64,000 bases of DNA from Blasia pusilla (Eukaryota > Marchantiophyta > Marchantiopsida > Blasiales): the NCBI GenBank assembly GCA_050084515.1, contig CM114274.1, positions 25,854,001-25,918,000 of the forward strand, in the 5' to 3' direction. The notes under the pieces were generated by a model. The model saw nothing but the letters and a program-made list of their open reading frames with translations. It had not been told where the DNA came from and did not search any database. Below, in pieces: positions 1-10,779 of this stretch (its first letter is position 1; each line of letters starts with the position of its first letter). The position numbers were made by a program, and so were the translations under genes.

Positions 1-733
<733 letters not shown>

Positions 734-1739
734 TGTGGCGACTCTCATAACCAAACGAGCGCAAAGCGGAACATCTGAACTCTAGCGGGCTTACGCTAGG
801 ATGGTATGTGCTTTGGAGTTAGTAAAACATGAGGGCGAGACGCAAGCATGGTGAGCGTTTCAAGTGTTTCATGCGTTCATGGTCGTGAATAAGGAAATCG
901 GAACCAAGCGCGGAACCCAGACTTAAGAGAAGTCGAGTCTCGGAAGGAGACGTGGCCAAGGGGTGAGAAGCGGACTTGGGACAGGGCTAGCGTTTGGAGT
1001 TTCTGATTGTACTTTTGACCATAACTTTTAGTCCCAAGAAGAATTTGGAACAAATAAGGAAGAATTATAAAGCTTATGTGGAGACGGTTCCAACGCATTA
1101 AAGATCTTGACAAATGCTTAAGCAAAAGCCGAGATATGGGCCAAAACCGACTGTATGGGGAGTCGGGGTTGAGGGCCAAAAGAGGGGCCTGGGTGCTCTT
1201 TCCCAAAGGTAGGGGGACCTTGGGAATCCCCAGAAGTACTAGTAAGGGGGAAGGTCTACAAGGGTGCTTGGGACTCGAACCCCACTTTGGGCGCTGCGGG
1301 GCGACTCAAGGGCACTGAATGGATCGGGAGTTTTGGCGTTGGGATTCAAAACCTGAACCAAGTCCAATAGAGTGGATTTTGGAGTTCCCTATTGGATTCC
1401 AACTCGCAACTCATATTTTTGAGTCTCGGTTGGGGGCTCATGCGAGGTCCATTGGACAGTTGGGACCGCTAGGCATGCAAATGTAGTTTTAGGTGCTTGG
1501 ACTAACTAGAAAGATTGTCCCAAGTCTCGGAAGACTTGCCCGTGTTGGGAACCTAGGAATGAGGGAAGTTTGAGCTTGATGAGGTGCTGAGTCGAAGACT
1601 CGGTGGGTTGGAAGGCCACTTGACCCAAGCCAGACTAACGTGAGTGCGTTTGGGTGCACGGTGGCAATGAGAGGTGTCCTACTAAACGTACGCTTCCGCA
1701 ACACTAAGATTGACATTCGAGGGGAGTAGGCGCTCGACA
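734..1739 (+). repeat. Element A 5' LTR
   Basis: Direct repeat of 5497-6498, about 1006 versus 1002 bases. Both begin TGT(G/C) followed by CTCATAACC and end in a TAGGCGC.CGACA stretch. The copies differ at many scattered sites, so the insertion is not recent. A third, solo copy of this LTR family lies at 32645-33667. Confidence 0.92.
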
Positions 1740-1741
1740 TG

Positions 1742-1753
1742 TGGTATCAAAGC
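1742..1753 (+). promoter_or_regulatory. Primer binding site of element A
   Basis: TGGTATCAAAGC two bases after the LTR end. It matches the 3' end complement of plant initiator-Met tRNA (usual form TGGTATCAGAGC) with one change. It sets the LTR/internal boundary and the orientation of the element. Confidence 0.85.
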
Positions 1754-1888
1754 TAATCCTTGGTGAGTGAGAACTTGGGGTTGTGGGAGCAACCGGACAT
1801 TTAGGGAAAACCCAAGGTAGAAGGAAGCCTAGACGTTTGGGGAGGGAGGCAAGATACAAGAAGGAGATCTGAGTGTGGTGTCTTGAAC

Positions 1889-2930
1889 ATGGCGACCGAA
1901 GGAGATGAACCACGGAAACGCCGAATCAAGCAACGAGATCCAAGAGACGAACCGATGTTAGGTCGGGAGCCGGTGAAGAAGACGCCAACTCCCGAGGTGC
2001 CAAACACCAAACATGAGGGTGTCCCAAACATAGGTGAACCGGCATTCTATGCCCTAGTGATGGATTATATGAAGATGATGACCAAACAAGTGCTTTTGCA
2101 AAGCAAGTGGATTGTAGAGCTCAAGTTGGACCGAGCTTTGAGTTCCGGCAAAAAGCTCTCCAAGACAAACCTGCCCACGCCATTCATTGGAGTGGGCGTT
2201 CTCACAAGGTGAAATTTTTCCTTACGGAGATGGAATACTACTCCGAGGCGCAGAGGGAAATGGAGCAGGATAAGATGGCAGTGGCGCCATGGCGGTCACC
2301 TTCCTAAGGGATTGTGCGCTACAGTGGTGGACAGTGTAGCGAGAAGAACATCTGGCCGGTGGTTCACCTCTGAGTTGGGAGGAGTTCAAGATGTTTATTC
2401 GTGACCGATTCACCCCAGAGTACGAAGAGATCCGCGATAGGGTAGAGCTCGTGCGACTACGTCAGACCGGGTCCCTTAGCGCTTATGTGAGGGAGTTCAA
2501 CGCAAAGTCGAACTCCATTCCTAAGATAGATGAGGCATCTCAGATAGCAATCTTCATCGGTGGACTCAAACCGAGTGCAGAGAAGGCCATGTACACAATG
2601 CCGGAGTTGCCGAACACCTATGTGGAGCTTTTGAGGCTAGCGGAGCGGATTGGAGACGATGAGGTCCAAACACTGAAGCCCTTTGAGACAAATTTTTTTT
2701 CCAAGAGTTTGAAAAACAAAGAGGCACCCAAGAGAGTCTAGAGTGGGGTTGAGTGGGACCAAGGAGAGTCTCTCAACCTGGCAACAAGGTGACAAGAATG
2801 CCATGCTAAGCCGAAGGGAGTGCAACATCCGAAGTCAAGAAACGGCAAGGTGTTATGCTACAACTATGGCGGACTTAGGCACATGGCAAAGGGATGCTCC
2901 AAACCAAAGGTTAGTAATAAGAGTATGATT
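1889..2930 (+). pseudogene. gag: Element A gag, frameshifted
   Basis: Starts at ATG 1889 with a basic N-terminus (MATEGDEPRKRR). The reading shifts frame near 2200 and again near 2310-2390. The retrotransposon gag core is clear at 2391-2741 (RDRFTPEYEEIRDRVEL, then LRQTGSLSAYVREFN). A zinc knuckle follows at 2856-2897 reading CYNYGGLRHMAKGC; the second cysteine of CX2CX4HX4C is tyrosine. Gag would form the virus-like particle and bind RNA, but this copy cannot make an intact protein. Confidence 0.85.
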
Positions 2931-3450
2931 GCGCTAGGACCTAAGCACTTGTCGGCGGGAGGTCTGGAGACCTTCCTTCAAGTCACCAAGAGGAGTCCCA
3001 ACTTGGTGTACCTAAGATCCAAGATTGTGGATGGCAATGGGATGTTGCTCGTGGTTACAAGTGCTTTGCAGTCCTTCCTAAGCTCGAGATTCATGAAGGA
3101 GTTGGGTTTGTCAACCTTTAAGGCAGAAGAGCCCATTTGAGTAGGCTTTTCCGGAGACAAGTCTCATCAAACTTCCGAGTTGGTGCTAGGTTTGACGATA
3201 GGATGTGGAGTATTTGAGTTGAAGGAGAATTTCACAGTGTGCGAGATGGATGGCATTGATGGAGTCTAAGGGAACACATTCCTGGATGTGTATGAGGTGG
3301 AGCTGAGACAAAGGCCATTGAGGTTGAGCGTCTTAGTGAAAGGCAAATGATTGCAGGTGAGATTGGTTCATGAGATGCCCGTGAGAAGGGAGTTGGTGAA
3401 CGCCATTACCATGAGGAGTCTGACCGAGTTGGAGGATAGGTTCCTTTGCT
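2931..3450 (+). pseudogene. Element A protease remnant
   Basis: Between the zinc knuckle and RT lies a retropepsin-like stretch. The segment LVVTSALQSFLSS stands where the family normally has a D-T/S-G-A active site, so the catalytic Asp is gone. Downstream, FTVCEMDGIDGV and GNTFLDVYEVEL fit the second half of chromovirus proteases. In-frame stops occur near 3137 and 3268. Inactive by inspection. Confidence 0.72.
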
Positions 3451-3452
3451 AA

Positions 3453-4010
3453 ATGAGACAAGTGGAGGACATCACAAGCGAGAAGCACAGAGATCAGGAT
3501 GCGACTCCGAGGGGAATCCGAGGGCTACTACAGAGAGTAGTCAAGGAGTTTGATGATGTCTTGACAAATGAGCTTCCAAACGAGTTGCCACCACATAGGG
3601 CTGTCAATTATAAGATAGAGGTCATTATGGGATCTCAACCACCTTCCAAGGTCCCATATAGATTGAATCAGGAGGAGCTTGCTGAGTTGAAAAAGCAGTT
3701 AAGTGAGCTCTTAGAGAAGGGCTATATTAGAACCAGCAAGTCACCATATGGATCACCTGTTCTCTTTGTGAAGAAGAAGGATGGAAAGATGAGACTCTGT
3801 GCGGATTACTGTGCGCTGAATAAGGTTACGATGAGAAAAAATTACCCTCTTTTGAGGATCGATGACCTCTTCGATAGATTTTCAGGGGCAAAGTACTTTA
3901 GTAGGATTGACTTGAAGTTAGGATATTACCACATTTGAATTGTCGAAGTGGATGTGGGGAAGACTGCGTGCAGAACGAGATATGGCTCGTTCAAGTTTGT
4001 GGTGCGTGTT
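3453..4010 (+). pseudogene. pol: Element A reverse transcriptase, N-terminal half
   Basis: Opens at ATG 3453. Recognisable RT blocks are [32 protein letters not shown] and [13 protein letters not shown], the last carrying the first catalytic Asp. A TGA interrupts at about 3936, after which the frame continues (DVGKTACRTRYGSFKFVV) to about 4010. The match stops just before the region that would lead to the Y-x-D-D box, so the palm active site, thumb and RNase H are absent. The break coincides with the start of the inverted segment. Confidence 0.9.
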
Positions 4011-4745
4011 CCACGTTTGCCTATGCAATCCAAGTTGCCTCTTTCACATGGTAGCCCTTCCACTTAACCAAGTACTTGTACTTGTTGGCCCTATGCCTCA
4101 AACGCAAGACAGTCTCCACCTCGAGCTCTGGTTTTTCATTCATGATTACCGGCTGCGGTCTCAATGCTTGTCTTTGCTCGGGATGTTCATTATCGTGAAG
4201 ATAATTCTTCAATAATGACACATGGAAAGTGGGATGTATCTTGAACTCTTCTGGCAGCTCCAATGTATACACGTCCTCAAACACGTTTTCCTTAATCACA
4301 TACGGTCCAACATACTTGGCAGATAGCTTCGCGGACAACTCCTTGGGAAGAGTGAGATTCTTCACACTCAACCACACTTGTTCCCCAACTCGGAACTTCA
4401 CTTGGCGCCTGATCTTGTTAGCATGCTTGACATACCTCAATTGAGCCTTTACAAGGTTTCTCCTTGCACGCTCCTCCCGTTCTCGCATCTCCGCCGTCGC
4501 TTGTCACGTCTGTGCCGATGTAGAACCCTTTGAAAGGGCCAGATCCAAAGGCCCTTTTGGCTCACATCCAGGAGAAACAAAGATTCTCTAGTTGTAGAAT
4601 GCTTGGTTGAGTTGTAGCAGAACTCCGCCATACTTAGCCATTTCGCCCAATCTCGCTAGTCCGCGCTCACATAATTCCTTAAGTATTGGTTTACGAGGGA
4701 GTTTACCTTTTCCGTCAACGGATGGAAGGCCGTGCTTAAACTCAA
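4011..4745 (-). pseudogene. pol: Element A integrase C-terminus plus chromodomain, inverted
   Basis: Read on the minus strand this is the end of a chromovirus polyprotein: integrase core tail (STAFHP, NSLVNQYLRNYV, MAEFCYNSTKHSTT), the integrase C-terminal domain in the frame 4488-4021 (KFRVGEQVWLSVKNL, KYVGPYVIKENVFEDVYTLE, HPTFHVSLLKNY), then a chromodomain (YLVKWKGYHVKEATW) ending near 4021. The chromodomain would guide integration to methyl-H3 chromatin. Because gag and RT of the same element are on the plus strand, this segment has been flipped inside the element. Both edges (about 4011-4020 and 4740-4750) are abrupt. Confidence 0.9.
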
Positions 4746-5483
4746 GAGGTGTTGCAAGACTTCAAACAGTTGCAAGGGAGCACATGCGTTAGTACATGGA
4801 GTAGCTACGGACATGACTTGTGACCATAAGAAGCTTGGGCCAAAGGCCGTTGTAACTAGAGCACGCTAGTGTTGCAATAAAGGAATGCATGAATTTGGAG
4901 ATTCGATGCTTGTATTATTTGCAATTAGTCTTTGGTAGTGCATGGCAATGAGTAGTTCTTTATATGCTTAGGATGTTAGTCAAGAGGATAAACAAGGAGT
5001 ATTTGAGGCAAGAGCTTGCATTAGGATAAGCACATAGAACATGACCAAGTGTTGGGTAACTAACAATGGGGATCGCCCTAGCGTCGGTGGGGTAGATCAG
5101 TCTGTCTTGGGGCTTGGGATGATCTTACTCATGAGTTCATGAGTGAACTTAGTGATGCGCCTAAGTCGAATATGAGAGTGACCCAAAAGTAGTACAAATT
5201 TTGTACCGTGTAAACATGTGAGATGTTTACGAGTTGTGAGCAATAGAAGTCTTAGGTAGCAAACATAGTTAGCTTATTTGATAGGTTAGACCGGTTGAGA
5301 ATCGGTCTAGGCTCATTGAAGAGGAGATGCTAAATGATACTAAGTGTTGCAAGCGACAACCTAAGACTTAAGCCAAAAGAGGAATTGCGGGTTAGCTACT
5401 AGAACGCAATTCGATGTCAAAGGGTCGGCTGCCCAAACTGACTTGACATCAAAAGGTTTACGTTCATAAGGGCACCAACCTCT
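4746..5483 (+). other. Element A 3' untranslated region
   Basis: No coding match on either strand. It lies between the inverted integrase segment and the polypurine tract, in the position of the 3' non-coding region of the element. Confidence 0.55.
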
Positions 5484-5496
5484 AAAGAGGGGTGAG
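5484..5496 (+). promoter_or_regulatory. Polypurine tract of element A
   Basis: AAAGAGGGGTGAG immediately before the TGTCG start of the 3' LTR. It is the usual primer for plus-strand synthesis and confirms the plus orientation. Confidence 0.8.
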
Positions 5497-6498
5497 TGTC
5501 GTGACCCTCATAACCAAAATCTCCAAGTGGAACATCCAAACTCTAGCGGGCTCATGCTAGGATGGTTTGCGCTTTGGAGTTAGTGAAACAAGGGCGAGAC
5601 GCAAGTTTGGCAAGCGTTTCAAGTATTTCATGCATTGGTGGTTGCAACTAAGGAAACTGGAACGCTTACATGGAACCCAAACTTAAGAGAAGTCGAGTCT
5701 CGGAAGGAGACGTGGCCAAGGGGTGATAACCAGACTTGAGACTCCGCTAGCATTTGGAGTTTCCATTGTACTTTTGACCATAACTTTTATTTCCAAGAAG
5801 AATTTGAGACAACTAATGAAGCGTTGGAAAGCTTATGCAGATTCTGTTCCAATGCACAAAAGATCTTGGCAAACGCTTGAGTAAAAGCCGAGATATGGGC
5901 CAAAATCAACTGTATGAGGAGTCGAATTGAGGGCAAAAAGAGGGGCCCGGGTGCTCTTCCCCAAAGGTAGGGGGACCTTGGGAATTCCCAGAAGTACTAG
6001 TAAGGGGGAAGGTCTCCAAGGGTGCTTGGGAGTCAAACCCCACTTTGGGCGCCACGGGGCGACTCAAGGGCACATAATGGATCGAAAGTTTTGGCGTTGG
6101 GATGCGAAACCCAAACCAAGTCCAATAGAGTGGATTTAGGAGGTCCCAATTGGATTCCAACTCGCAACTCTTATTGTTGAGTCTCGGTTGGGGGCTCATG
6201 CGAGGTCCATTGGACAGTTAGGACCCCTAGGCGCGCAAACTCCGTTTTAGGTGCCTGGACTAACCACAAAGTCTGTCCCAAGTCTCGGAAGACTTGCCCG
6301 TGTTGGGAACCTAGGAATGAGGGAAGTTTGAGCTTGATGAGGTGATGAGTCAAGGACTAGGTGGGTTGGAAGGCCGCTTGACCCAAGCCAAACTAACGTG
6401 AATGCGTTTGGGTGCAGGTTGGCAATGAGAGCGTGTCCTACTGAACGTACGCTTCCACAACACTAAGATTGACATTCAAGGGGAGTAGGCGCACGACA
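5497..6498 (+). repeat. Element A 3' LTR
   Basis: Direct repeat of 734-1739 with scattered substitutions and small indels. It starts TGTCGTGACC and ends GCACGACA. Confidence 0.92.
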
Positions 6499-7071
6499 TG
6501 AGCATATTCCACAAGTGCATCTTTCTATATATAGATGGATTCTGAATCATTTGCTTAAGTAAGTCTTCTAAGTAGCCAATTTCTAGCCAATAGGTATTTA
6601 AGAACTCATTAAAAGTAAAAGTAAAAAAGAATGGAGGAATTCCCCAAGAAATGAAAATTTTGTTTAGATCCTTAAGCTGGCTTTGCTACCAATCTACGTA
6701 GGAGAAGATTTAAAAATTGAAAGAGTGCGTTGCAAGTGAAGTACAAAGGTCCATCTTAACGTCCCACGAGTATATATTCACAGTTCTATTTCTTTGTTCA
6801 AAATGCAGGTTTTGGAAGTTGAAGCAAGGATTACAAATTGATGTAGCATGCATGAGAAGAAGATATGGCTTGTAAAGAATGAAATTGAGATAAGTTTTTT
6901 TATTCTTTGAAGGAGGTACTACCAATAAAAGGTAACTGGTTATGTATTATACCCTCTTAAGTAAGGGAGAACAAATGGAAACATTTGGCTCTAAGGTTAG
7001 TTTTGGATTTTCAATAAATCCTTTATAATCACTCATCAAATATTTATGCAATTCTAATCTTTTGCTATAAA

Positions 7072-7380
7072 TTAAATGTAATGTTCCACTCTCAAAGATG
7101 GTAGTAAAAACTTTCCTAATAATTGGAATTATACACTATACATGGTGGAGAATATTTAACTTTGTGTTCAAAATCTATGGGTTCACATTCATTGAATGCA
7201 TCACCAATCCTTTCTCTTGAGTAGGCTAGAAGGATATTCTCTACAGATAAAGAGGGAAAAATCACTAAGCCACGTATGGGACTAGTAAGCTCAAATAAGA
7301 TTAATATGGAGTCACAATAGAGAAATAAGTCTCAAGTTAACAAGCAAGAATGTTAGGAGATGTCTATAAATAACTCCTCA
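7072..7380 (+). repeat. Dispersed repeat R1, copy 1
   Basis: About 310 bases with a clear direct copy at 18688-19005. Shared stretches include GTAATGTTCCACTCTC, GTGTTCAAAATCTATGGGTT and GACTAGTAAGCTCAAATAAG. Non-coding and of unknown class. The two copies lie on either side of element B. Confidence 0.8.
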
Positions 7381-8631
7381 CTTTCACTTTTTTAAGGTAT
7401 GTATGTTCCAAGATATGAATGAACTATCTACTAGAGATTGAACTCCAAAAGCCTTTATGGAAGAGGTTATATTTCAAAAATATTTCAACTCTAGAGTTCA
7501 CAACAAATAAAAGCTGGATATATAGAGGAATTTAGTTTAGAAATTTTTGGTTGTAAGGTGGTGTCAAGTAAACATTCATATCACAATGAGCTTTTCCGCT
7601 TGACAAATGCTAAATAAATAATAAATCCTAATGCATGAATGCTACATTGCTACAAATTGCACAAGAAGGATATGACACATTTTCTACTGAAATATATTCT
7701 AGTCTAACCAAATTTCCTACAAAAAGAGATCCACAACATGTGCAATAATGTAAGACAATGAAGGCACTTTTGCAATAAATCATCCATTCATCAAGGAATG
7801 ATCATGCAACCTATACTCCAATGGAAATAGAAAGGTTGTCTCATCAATCATTATACATATGACATGCACACTCGTCATAACAAATGACAATGGCCTCGTC
7901 TCTTTGTGAACACAAATGTCAAAGAAAGTCACTATCAAGACATTATCATGTTGAAGATCTATAAAATACAAGTCCCATCAAGCCTGCAATGAATTCAATT
8001 CTATGAGATGTGAAGGATAATTGCGAAGTACTTGGGAGAGAATATTTCACTACTCTTAACCTACATATAAGAAAGAAAAACAACCAAGAACAACAATAAC
8101 TAAGGATAATCTGGTAAGCAAAGATGCGAAGCAATGAATATGGTACGAATGGAAATCCTCTGTTATGAAAAACATTTGTGTGTTCCATGAATTGAAAATA
8201 TATTAAAATTGAAGAAATGAAAGAGAGGGATATAATTAAAAGAATTGATGATATGGAAAAGACTACCATAAGTAGTGGCAAAAGTGTGATGCACACATCT
8301 AGCCAAGGTTGCACGAAAACGAACAAGTCATCAAACATGCCCGACCTGCACCCAAGCCCACATCCGAGCCCACCATGGTTGCACAAAAATGGACAAGTCC
8401 TTCCTTAGGACAGACATGGATGGACAAGTCTGGACATGTCCACGGACATGGGTTCCAAGAGGTGGGACCCACACTTCTAGTCCATGATGGAAGGCAATGC
8501 AAGGATGAGAGTAGCATTGAGTGAGGAGGGAGTGGAGATGGAGGAAGGAAGAAATGGGGGAGTATGGAACACGAAGGCAAGTAAGGGGAATGAGAAAGAA
8601 GGGAAAGGTAGGGCCCATACGGACAAGTCCT

Positions 8632-8830
8632 TCCATAAGATGGACATAAGTCCACGAACATGGACATGTCCACAGACACAGACTTTCCCCACATGTAACC
8701 TTGGAGCCCGCCCAAAGCCTTCCGCGTAGACCTAGGCTAACAAAGCCCCCACCCGTTGCGTGGCCCGCAACCAGGCCCGCTTGGCCCCCCAGTGGGTGGG
8801 CTCAGGCCCGCAAAGAGCCCGCATGGCTAG
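8632..8830 (+). repeat. Dispersed GC-rich repeat R2, copy 1
   Basis: Related to 19022-19440 in the same orientation. Shared stretches include AAGCCTTCCGCGTAGACCTA, CCACCCGTTGC.TGGCCCGCAA and GGACATG.CCACRGACAC. Non-coding and ends close to the left edge of element B. Confidence 0.75.
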
Positions 8831-8857
8831 CTCTACGTGAGCCTCAGCCATCGTTCA

Positions 8858-8984
8858 TGTCGTGTGCATACACATTGCTACACAACATACATCCCTGTCA
8901 CCGAACACACACACAAACAGGCACGATCCCATGCTAACTCATGGCATCCAAACAACGAGACAAGAAGTACCAAAATATCTCCAA
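8858..8984 (-). repeat. Element B terminal module S, outer copy (S1)
   Basis: About 127 bases, nearly identical to 9136-9260. On the minus strand it starts TTGGAGATATTTTGG and ends GTATGCACACGACA. The same module ends element C (to 53086), where a target duplication shows it is a true terminus. Diverged S modules sit at 36504-36620 and 37247-37363 in element D. Confidence 0.75.
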
Positions 8985-9133
8985 TGTGGCTCCAAATGAG
9001 CCAAAATGAAGGGGAACCTGCTCTCTTAGGTTTCCCGGAGCCTCAGTAGGTCATCCTCGACCTCCTAGGCCTGTCCTCCACTACTCTTGAAGACGCTCTA
9101 TTAGATCACCGATCTATCCTAAAGGACGTGACA
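8985..9133 (-). repeat. Element B T module at the 3' side
   Basis: 149 bases, minus strand starting TGTCACGTCCTTTAGGATAG. It matches the 5' terminal sequence of element C (43008 onward) and of B itself (18632 leftward, to about 18484). It is a copy of the element's 5' terminus placed after S2 with the dinucleotide AC between, and is followed by S1. Diverges from the 5' copy after a GGAGCCA.ATTG stretch. Confidence 0.75.
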
Positions 9134-9135
9134 GT

Positions 9136-9260
9136 TGTTGTGCATACACATCGCTACACAACATACATCGCTGTCACCGAACACACACACAAACACGCAC
9201 GATCTGATGCTAACTCATGGCATCCAAACAACGAGACAAGAAGTACCAAAGTATCTCCAA
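9136..9260 (-). repeat. Element B terminal module S, inner copy (S2)
   Basis: Direct repeat of 8858-8984 lying between the polypurine-like tract and the T module. Minus strand ends GTATGCACAACA, then AC, then TGTCACG. The same S-AC-TGTCA junction is found in element D at 37244-37247. Confidence 0.75.
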
Positions 9261-9273
9261 TCGCCCCCCTAGC
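9261..9273 (-). promoter_or_regulatory. Polypurine-like tract of element B
   Basis: Minus strand reads AGCTAGGGGGGCGA directly before module S2. Element D has CTAGGGGGGAAGA at the equivalent place (about 37364-37376). Position and composition suit a plus-strand primer, which would put an LTR start at S rather than T. Confidence 0.5.
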
Positions 9274-9447
9274 TGGTGGTTAGGTCCCTCTAACTCCAGA
9301 TAGCCATCTATCCCTACCTACCATGATATACATCTCTCGGACGCTAAGAGCAAGAAGGCCGGGTGCTCATGTGGCCCCATCGTTAGTCGCCTTCCTGTCA
9401 TCCATGTTAGAGAAAAAGTCGGGATCGAAACCTACCTAGTATCTCCT

Positions 9448-10779
9448 CTATGTACATCTGGGACACATCCATCGTCCCCGAGGAACCCTAGTGAGAGGTG
9501 GCGTCAGACATGCCATAAGCCAACCTCTCGAACAACCATCACAGACTAGCATCGTGGACGCACCACGAGTAGAACCACACAACATGCAACGCAAGCCTGC
9601 AGAAACTATTGCTAAGCTTGGATCCATTATACTATCAATGTTAGGAAGGTGACATGGTACACAATTACGCACATGGTCCTTCCATACCATACCATCGCGT
9701 CCCTCCAGCAAGAGAACACCGGATGGCAAAACGTCACGCACTCTCAGGATAGTGCGCCCTGCAATCACATCCAACATCGTCGGTGCCGTCTGCTGCAAGT
9801 AGACATAATCTCCCTGATGAAACCTCAGGATAGTTGGTCGATAACCACCACCCCAAATAGTCGCATACCTCAACGTATCTCGATGCTGCGCAATCGCCAA
9901 GTTCTCGAACGCCATGGGCATCACTCTCCGAAACAACTCAACCCTCTGAGAACATGCTCGCACCCATACATCTGGGTCATCAAGGTCCAACACCTCACCA
10001 GCATCTCGACAAATGGCCGGAGGTAAATCTGGCTCTCGGCCATAAAGTAGCAAGTACGGTGAAAAAGACGCTAAGGATGCCTGCCTGCTGAATTTGTATC
10101 CCATCGCCAACCATGGCAAGTGGAGGTCCCAATCTCCTAGGTGCCCTCTCTGCAAGCCATACTTGCGTAAACCCCTCTTCACCATCTGCACAACTCTCTC
10201 CGCTAATCCATCCGCCTCGGGATGATCTTGCAAAGTCGTGCGGTGGTCGATCAGCGTCTGATCACACAAGGCCTGGAACTCACCGCGAAACTCGGTACCC
10301 TGGTCTGTCAACAACTCAGCCGGTGCGCCATAATGACTCAACACTCTGTCAAGGAAGGCATAAGCTACTTCCTCACTCGCTTTGTCAAGCAATGCAACCA
10401 ACTCGATCCACTTCAAGAAGTGCTCGACCATCACCAACACATAACGATTGTGACGGTCCCTCAAAGGCAAAGGTCCTACAAAATCCAAACTCCATCTATA
10501 CCCTAAGCCCATGATCGGTAATGGATGCAACTGTGGAGTCGGAGCATTGAACGATGCTCGGACCCTATCACACACCATGCACCTGGCAACAAACTGTTGA
10601 ATGTCAGTCTGCATGCCTCGCCACCAATACTGAATCTGGAGCAAGCTGTACGTCCGCTTCACCCAAAAGTGACCCAACTCCTGTGGGCATGCTGCACTAG
10701 TCGTGCTCTCAACGAAGGATGCGGCACTACGCATACTCTGCCATCCTCCCAAACCCTCAAAACATGTGTCCCCTCCCAA
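9448..10779 (-). CDS. pol: Element B integrase with C-terminal PHD finger
   Basis: A 443-residue open frame, the best-preserved integrase of the family in sense context here. Domains: part of the HHCC zinc domain (GHF at 36-38, C67 and C70 in ARCMVC), catalytic core with D99 (SLDFVGP), D159 (LLTDQGTEF) and E194 (ADGLAERV), giving the D,D-35-E spacing, then a C-terminal region (GGGYRPTILRFHQGDYVYL). Residues 397-443 form a PHD-type C4HC3 finger: CMLC, CDGC, WLMAC, WMCPRC. The histidine position is Leu here but His in copies C and D. Integrase inserts cDNA; a PHD finger usually reads histone H3 tails, so it may steer integration. The frame overlaps the RNase H frame by a shift near 10660-10779, and the first zinc His is in that other frame. 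Confidence 0.92.
   Translation of the reverse strand: MGGDTCFEGLGGWQSMRSAASFVESTTSAACPQELGHFWVKRTYSLLQIQYWWRGMQTDIQQFVARCMVCDRVRASFNAPTPQLHPLPIMGLGYRWSLDFVGPLPLRDRHNRYVLVMVEHFLKWIELVALLDKASEEVAYAFLDRVLSHYGAPAELLTDQGTEFRGEFQALCDQTLIDHRTTLQDHPEADGLAERVVQMVKRGLRKYGLQRGHLGDWDLHLPWLAMGYKFSRQASLASFSPYLLLYGREPDLPPAICRDAGEVLDLDDPDVWVRACSQRVELFRRVMPMAFENLAIAQHRDTLRYATIWGGGYRPTILRFHQGDYVYLQQTAPTMLDVIAGRTILRVRDVLPSGVLLLEGRDGMVWKDHVRNCVPCHLPNIDSIMDPSLAIVSAGLRCMLCGSTRGASTMLVCDGCSRGWLMACLTPPLTRVPRGRWMCPRCT

Larger units (their letters stand above)
734..6498 (+). mobile_element. Element A: Ty3/gypsy chromovirus, rearranged and dead
   Basis: About 5.8 kb bounded by two direct ~1 kb repeats, each starting TGT and ending GACA, with a primer site after the first and a purine tract before the second. 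Internally gag, a protease remnant and the N-terminal half of RT read on the plus strand. The integrase C-terminus plus chromodomain then follows on the minus strand. RT palm C-terminus, RNase H and the integrase zinc domain are missing. The 5-base flanks (AGAAG and TGAGC) do not match, so no target duplication is visible. A chromodomain after integrase is diagnostic of chromoviruses. Many stops and frameshifts make the copy non-autonomous. Confidence 0.93.
6499..8857. other. Spacer between elements A and B
   Basis: About 2.4 kb, AT-rich until about 8300 and then GC-rich, with no recognisable gene. Overlapping reading frames on both strands near 8217-8937 look like composition effects in a low-complexity GGACAAGTCC / GGACATGTCC stretch (8384-8690). 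Two dispersed repeats inside it (7072-7380 and 8632-8830) recur just beyond the far end of element B and are listed separately. A short motif near 8383 (GCACAAAAATGGACAAGTCC) has a diverged relative near 20700. Confidence 0.55.

Noticed and set aside
734-6503. A target duplication for element A
   Set aside because: The 5-base flanks AGAAG and TGAGC differ; I could not support one.
8299-8729. Several 60-140-codon frames on both strands
   Set aside because: Mutually overlapping frames in low-complexity GGACAAGTCC-type sequence with no domain; compositional artefacts.
8858-9260. Module S as a conventional ~125-base LTR of B
   Set aside because: Element C, with proven ends, has S only at its 3' end, and no S occurs at any 5' end in the window. 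The simple LTR reading does not fit.
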